Source: Aeromicrobium chenweiae (lineage in GTDB: Bacteria; Actinomycetota; Actinomycetes; Propionibacteriales; Nocardioidaceae). From it: DNA of 64,000 nt. Shown piece after piece: positions 62,102 to 64,000 of the stretch; positions within the stretch are counted from its first letter, which is position 1; every line of letters begins with the position of its first letter. A program made the position numbers and the translations under genes. The stretch covers positions 1,178,001 through 1,242,000 of the forward strand of contig NZ_CP026952.1 of NCBI RefSeq assembly GCF_003065605.1, read 5' to 3'. Under the pieces are notes generated by a model. The model ran no database searches. It had not been told where the DNA came from and saw only the letters and a list, made by a program, of their open reading frames with translations.

Positions 62102-63124
62102 TTAGTCTTCGAATCCGAGCGCTGCACGGACGTTGTCATCATTCCCGCCGTGGCAACTATCCAGAGCCGCTAGGCATGCGTGTAGGGCTTCGTCGTCCGA
62201 GAATGCAGTCCACCCGGTGTAAGTGCTCAGCGCGTCGACGGTCTTCGCAATTGCCAAGACCACGGACAGCACGTTTCTGGCCGAGGTCTCCGCGGACTCC
62301 CAAGTCTCGACAGTGTGCAACGGCCCGTATTCGTCAGCCAGCAAAGTCAGAGGCGCACGCGAATGAGCGATCGCGGATTGGGTGTTCCACATGTCGCGCC
62401 CGAGACCGGGGAGCATCGCTTCAATCGACGCGCCGGACGACTCCCGCCTGCCATCTGCGCGCTTGATGTTGGGTCTAACCCGCTTCTTCTTGTTATAGAC
62501 CACCGAGAATCCCAAGTATTCAGCGAACGAAACTAGTTCGTCGGTCGCTGGGTAGCCCTCAGCCTCGGATTCGCCTTCGCTGTCGAAGACTTCTACGAAT
62601 CTCAAATTGAGGTTTCGGCGCAATCGCTCCTCGGACGAGATTTCTGGATCGGCAATCTGCCCTATCAGCGCGAGTGCTTCGAGACCGGCTCGCGCCAGAA
62701 TGATTGGGGCGCGCACTTGTCCGGGTTCGGGCAGGAGGGTGGCCGCACCGGAAAGCGCGCCGACGGTCGATAGCCAGCACCGACGAATCACCTCCATCGA
62801 CCACCACGTCATGTTGCGAGTCGGGTTGGTGTCGAGCCAGATGTCTGACTGGGGTGCAGATATTTGACAGAAATCAGCGATCCGGGGTGCCAGTGCGCTG
62901 TAGTCGGCCCATGCGATCGAGTCGGCCGTGGGTTGCCATAGGGGGTACGCATTGGACTGATGTGCGCTTCCGGACGAGTGCGCCCAGAGGTGTATCGATT
63001 CAGATAACCGTCGGATCGTGACGGCAGCGTCATCGGGAGACACCCGCTCCGCAACCACAGCAAGGCGCTGGGCTTTGAGGTGCTGCATCGTCGCTATGAA
63101 CTCGCTCAAGTCGAAATCTGCCAC
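62102..63124 (-). CDS. Unknown 340-residue protein in the island
   Basis: A soluble, mainly helical protein. ARAGLEALALIGQIADPEIS followed by SEERLRRNLNLRF recalls a broad set of actinobacterial uncharacterised proteins with an R-x-x-L-E...D-P-E...ER-x-R pattern. No catalytic or membrane motif is seen. GTG 63124 (after GGATGGGG) is my preferred start; ATG 63088 is possible. GC is lower than the chromosome. A defence or cargo role is possible only because of island location. Confidence 0.6.
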   Translation of the reverse strand: MADFDLSEFIATMQHLKAQRLAVVAERVSPDDAAVTIRRLSESIHLWAHSSGSAHQSNAYPLWQPTADSIAWADYSALAPRIADFCQISAPQSDIWLDTNPTRNMTWWSMEVIRRCWLSTVGALSGAATLLPEPGQVRAPIILARAGLEALALIGQIADPEISSEERLRRNLNLRFVEVFDSEGESEAEGYPATDELVSFAEYLGFSVVYNKKKRVRPNIKRADGRRESSGASIEAMLPGLGRDMWNTQSAIAHSRAPLTLLADEYGPLHTVETWESAETSARNVLSVVLAIAKTVDALSTYTGWTAFSDDEALHACLAALDSCHGGNDDNVRAALGFED

Positions 63125-63489
63125 TCGTATGCAGCCCCATCCAAACGAGGTTCTTCTCGTGACCACACGAGTCCGAAGCTGAGGGTAGCCGGAACGTGCT
63201 GTGAGCGGTGGAAGAACGGTGATCTCTTCCGGGACTCGCCTAATTCGACCGATGCGCTGGTGCTGTCGAAGAAGTGCTTGAGGGCGCCGCTCATGTAGCC
63301 GAAGTTCGCGCTCGTGCCCAGCACGTAGCCGTCGGCCGCGAGCACGTCCTCCACGGGGGTCTCCAGCGCGGGACGCACGACGACCTCGACGTCCTGCACC
63401 GCATCGTCGTTCGCTCCGGCCACGACGGCGTCGGTGAGACGTCGCAGGTGCGGGGTGGGCGAGTGGTGGACGATGAGCAGACGGGCCAT
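63106..63489 (-). pseudogene. Flavodoxin family gene with degenerate 3' half
   Basis: A 127-residue frame. The first 76 residues ([20 protein letters not shown] to GALKHFFDST) match the island flavodoxin closely and are in high-GC sequence. After about 63260 GC falls and only RKRSPFF resembles the family (RKTPFSYY); the remainder, including the last 30 residues, is unrelated. The normal C-terminus is absent, with a possible end piece at 60506-60544. It is probably non-functional. ATG 63489; the end overlaps the unknown protein's start. Confidence 0.65.
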
Positions 63490-63540
63490 GCCCCCACTCT
63501 GCACCCCTGGATTCTCGCTGCGAGTTTGTCTCGATGTGCC

Positions 63541-63546
63541 TACCAT
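63541..63546 (+). promoter_or_regulatory. -10 box of a leaderless promoter (MoxR)
   Basis: TACCAT, 5 nt, ATG 63552. Confidence 0.45.
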
Positions 63547-63551
63547 CACGT

Positions 63552-64000
63552 ATGGACTTCGAGACCGTGGCGCGGGCGATTCTCGGCAACATCGAGAAGG
63601 TCCTCGCCGGCAAGAGCGAGGCGGCCGAGGCCGCCCTGGTGGTTCTCCTGGCCGAGGGGCACCTGCTCATCGAGGACGTGCCCGGTGTCGGCAAGACCGT
63701 GCTGGCCAAGGCGCTGGGCCGCTCGGTCGACTGCTCGGTGCGACGAATCCAGTTCACCCCGGACCTGCTGCCGTCGGACATCACGGGTGTCTCGGTCTAC
63801 AACCAGGTGGAACGCGAGTTCGAGTTCAAGCCCGGCGCGGTGTTCGCCAACATCGTCATCGGTGACGAGATCAACCGTGCCTCGCCCAAGACCCAGGCCG
63901 CCCTGCTCGAGGCCATGGAGGAGCGGCAGGTCACGGTCGACGGGACCACGTACACGCTCGCGCGGCCGTTCACGGTGGTCGCGACGCAGAACCCGTTCGA
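63552..64000 (+). CDS. MoxR family AAA+ ATPase (3' truncated by window edge)
   Basis: The first 149 residues are visible. [20 protein letters not shown] is Walker [16 protein letters not shown] is a MoxR hallmark. [20 protein letters not shown] is Walker B, and VVATQNPFE contains sensor 1. MoxR ATPases act as chaperones, usually with VWA-domain and DUF58 proteins encoded next; those would lie beyond the window. ATG 63552 has a TACCAT box 5 nt upstream. Confidence 0.93.
   Translation, partial: MDFETVARAILGNIEKVLAGKSEAAEAALVVLLAEGHLLIEDVPGVGKTVLAKALGRSVDCSVRRIQFTPDLLPSDITGVSVYNQVEREFEFKPGAVFANIVIGDEINRASPKTQAALLEAMEERQVTVDGTTYTLARPFTVVATQNPF

Larger units (their letters stand above)
60547..63270. 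mobile_element. Putative acquired island of lower GC
   Basis: GC is visibly lower than flanks (roughly 55-60% by eye against about 70%). It holds two small membrane proteins, a serine-recombinase-type fragment, a complete flavodoxin and an unknown protein. Both edges touch pieces of a resident flavodoxin gene. No terminal repeats or att duplication were recognised, so borders are approximate. Confidence 0.5.

Overview
This 64 kb window is chromosomal DNA from a high-GC Gram-positive bacterium (Actinomycetota). Gene content and order point to the Propionibacteriales, most likely Nocardioidaceae close to Aeromicrobium; the genus is inference. The evidence is roughly 70% GC by eye, many GTG starts, a UDP-galactopyranose mutase next to a GlfT1-like galactofuranosyltransferase, and the actinobacterial blocks hrcA-dnaJ-HIT-phoH-ybeY-corC-(Rv2365c-like)-era and comEA-comEC. 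At least 21 genes lack a Shine-Dalgarno site and instead carry a TAnnnT -10 box 5-9 nt before the start codon, which is a leaderless architecture.

Region by region. 1-5.9 kb: two copies of a DUF5819 + HTTM membrane-protein pair flank a sortase-type surface protein (choice-of-anchor G, acidic Asp/Ala stalk, LPAAG tail), followed by a DUF4333 protein. The pairs recall SdpA/SdpB of Bacillus and are the best candidate here for an undescribed system. 5.9-11.5 kb: an MFS exporter, an M13 metallopeptidase diverging from a siderophore-interacting reductase, and a bifunctional cytidylyltransferase/SDR protein likely to make CDP-ribitol. 11.6-20.4 kb: a Pro-rich membrane protein, then a six-gene minus-strand cell-wall glycopolymer cluster (two CDP-glycerol glycerophosphotransferase-like polymerases, GlfT1-like glycosyltransferase, Glf, GT-C glycosyltransferase, PAP2). 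20.5-26 kb: TrkH/TrkA potassium uptake, a protealysin-like M4 protease with its emfourin inhibitor, and a sodium:solute symporter with a small membrane partner.

26-45.5 kb is mostly housekeeping: leuS, DegV, comEA/comEC, sbcD/sbcC, holA, a DUF418-type membrane protein, rpsT, lepA, a MOSC protein, a long-chain acyl-CoA ligase and hemW. 45.6-54.9 kb holds a secreted CHAP hydrolase, DUF3097 and a small protein diverging from hrcA across a CIRCE operator, then dnaJ through era. 54.9-60.5 kb holds a broken SOS-boxed DUF222/HNH gene, a VOC protein, acylphosphatase, a PHP phosphoesterase, a RecQ-family helicase and an uncharacterised protein. 60.5-63.3 kb has visibly lower GC, small membrane proteins, a recombinase fragment, a complete flavodoxin and an unknown 340-residue protein. 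It appears to be an acquired island that split a resident flavodoxin gene. The window ends inside a MoxR AAA+ ATPase gene.

Several intergenic or in-gene palindromes and short tandem repeats are present: 7131-7253, 26005-26116, 41691-41748, 51693-51764 and 55120-55160. No tRNA, rRNA, CRISPR array or complete insertion sequence was seen, and no gene-free stretch exceeds about 205 bases.
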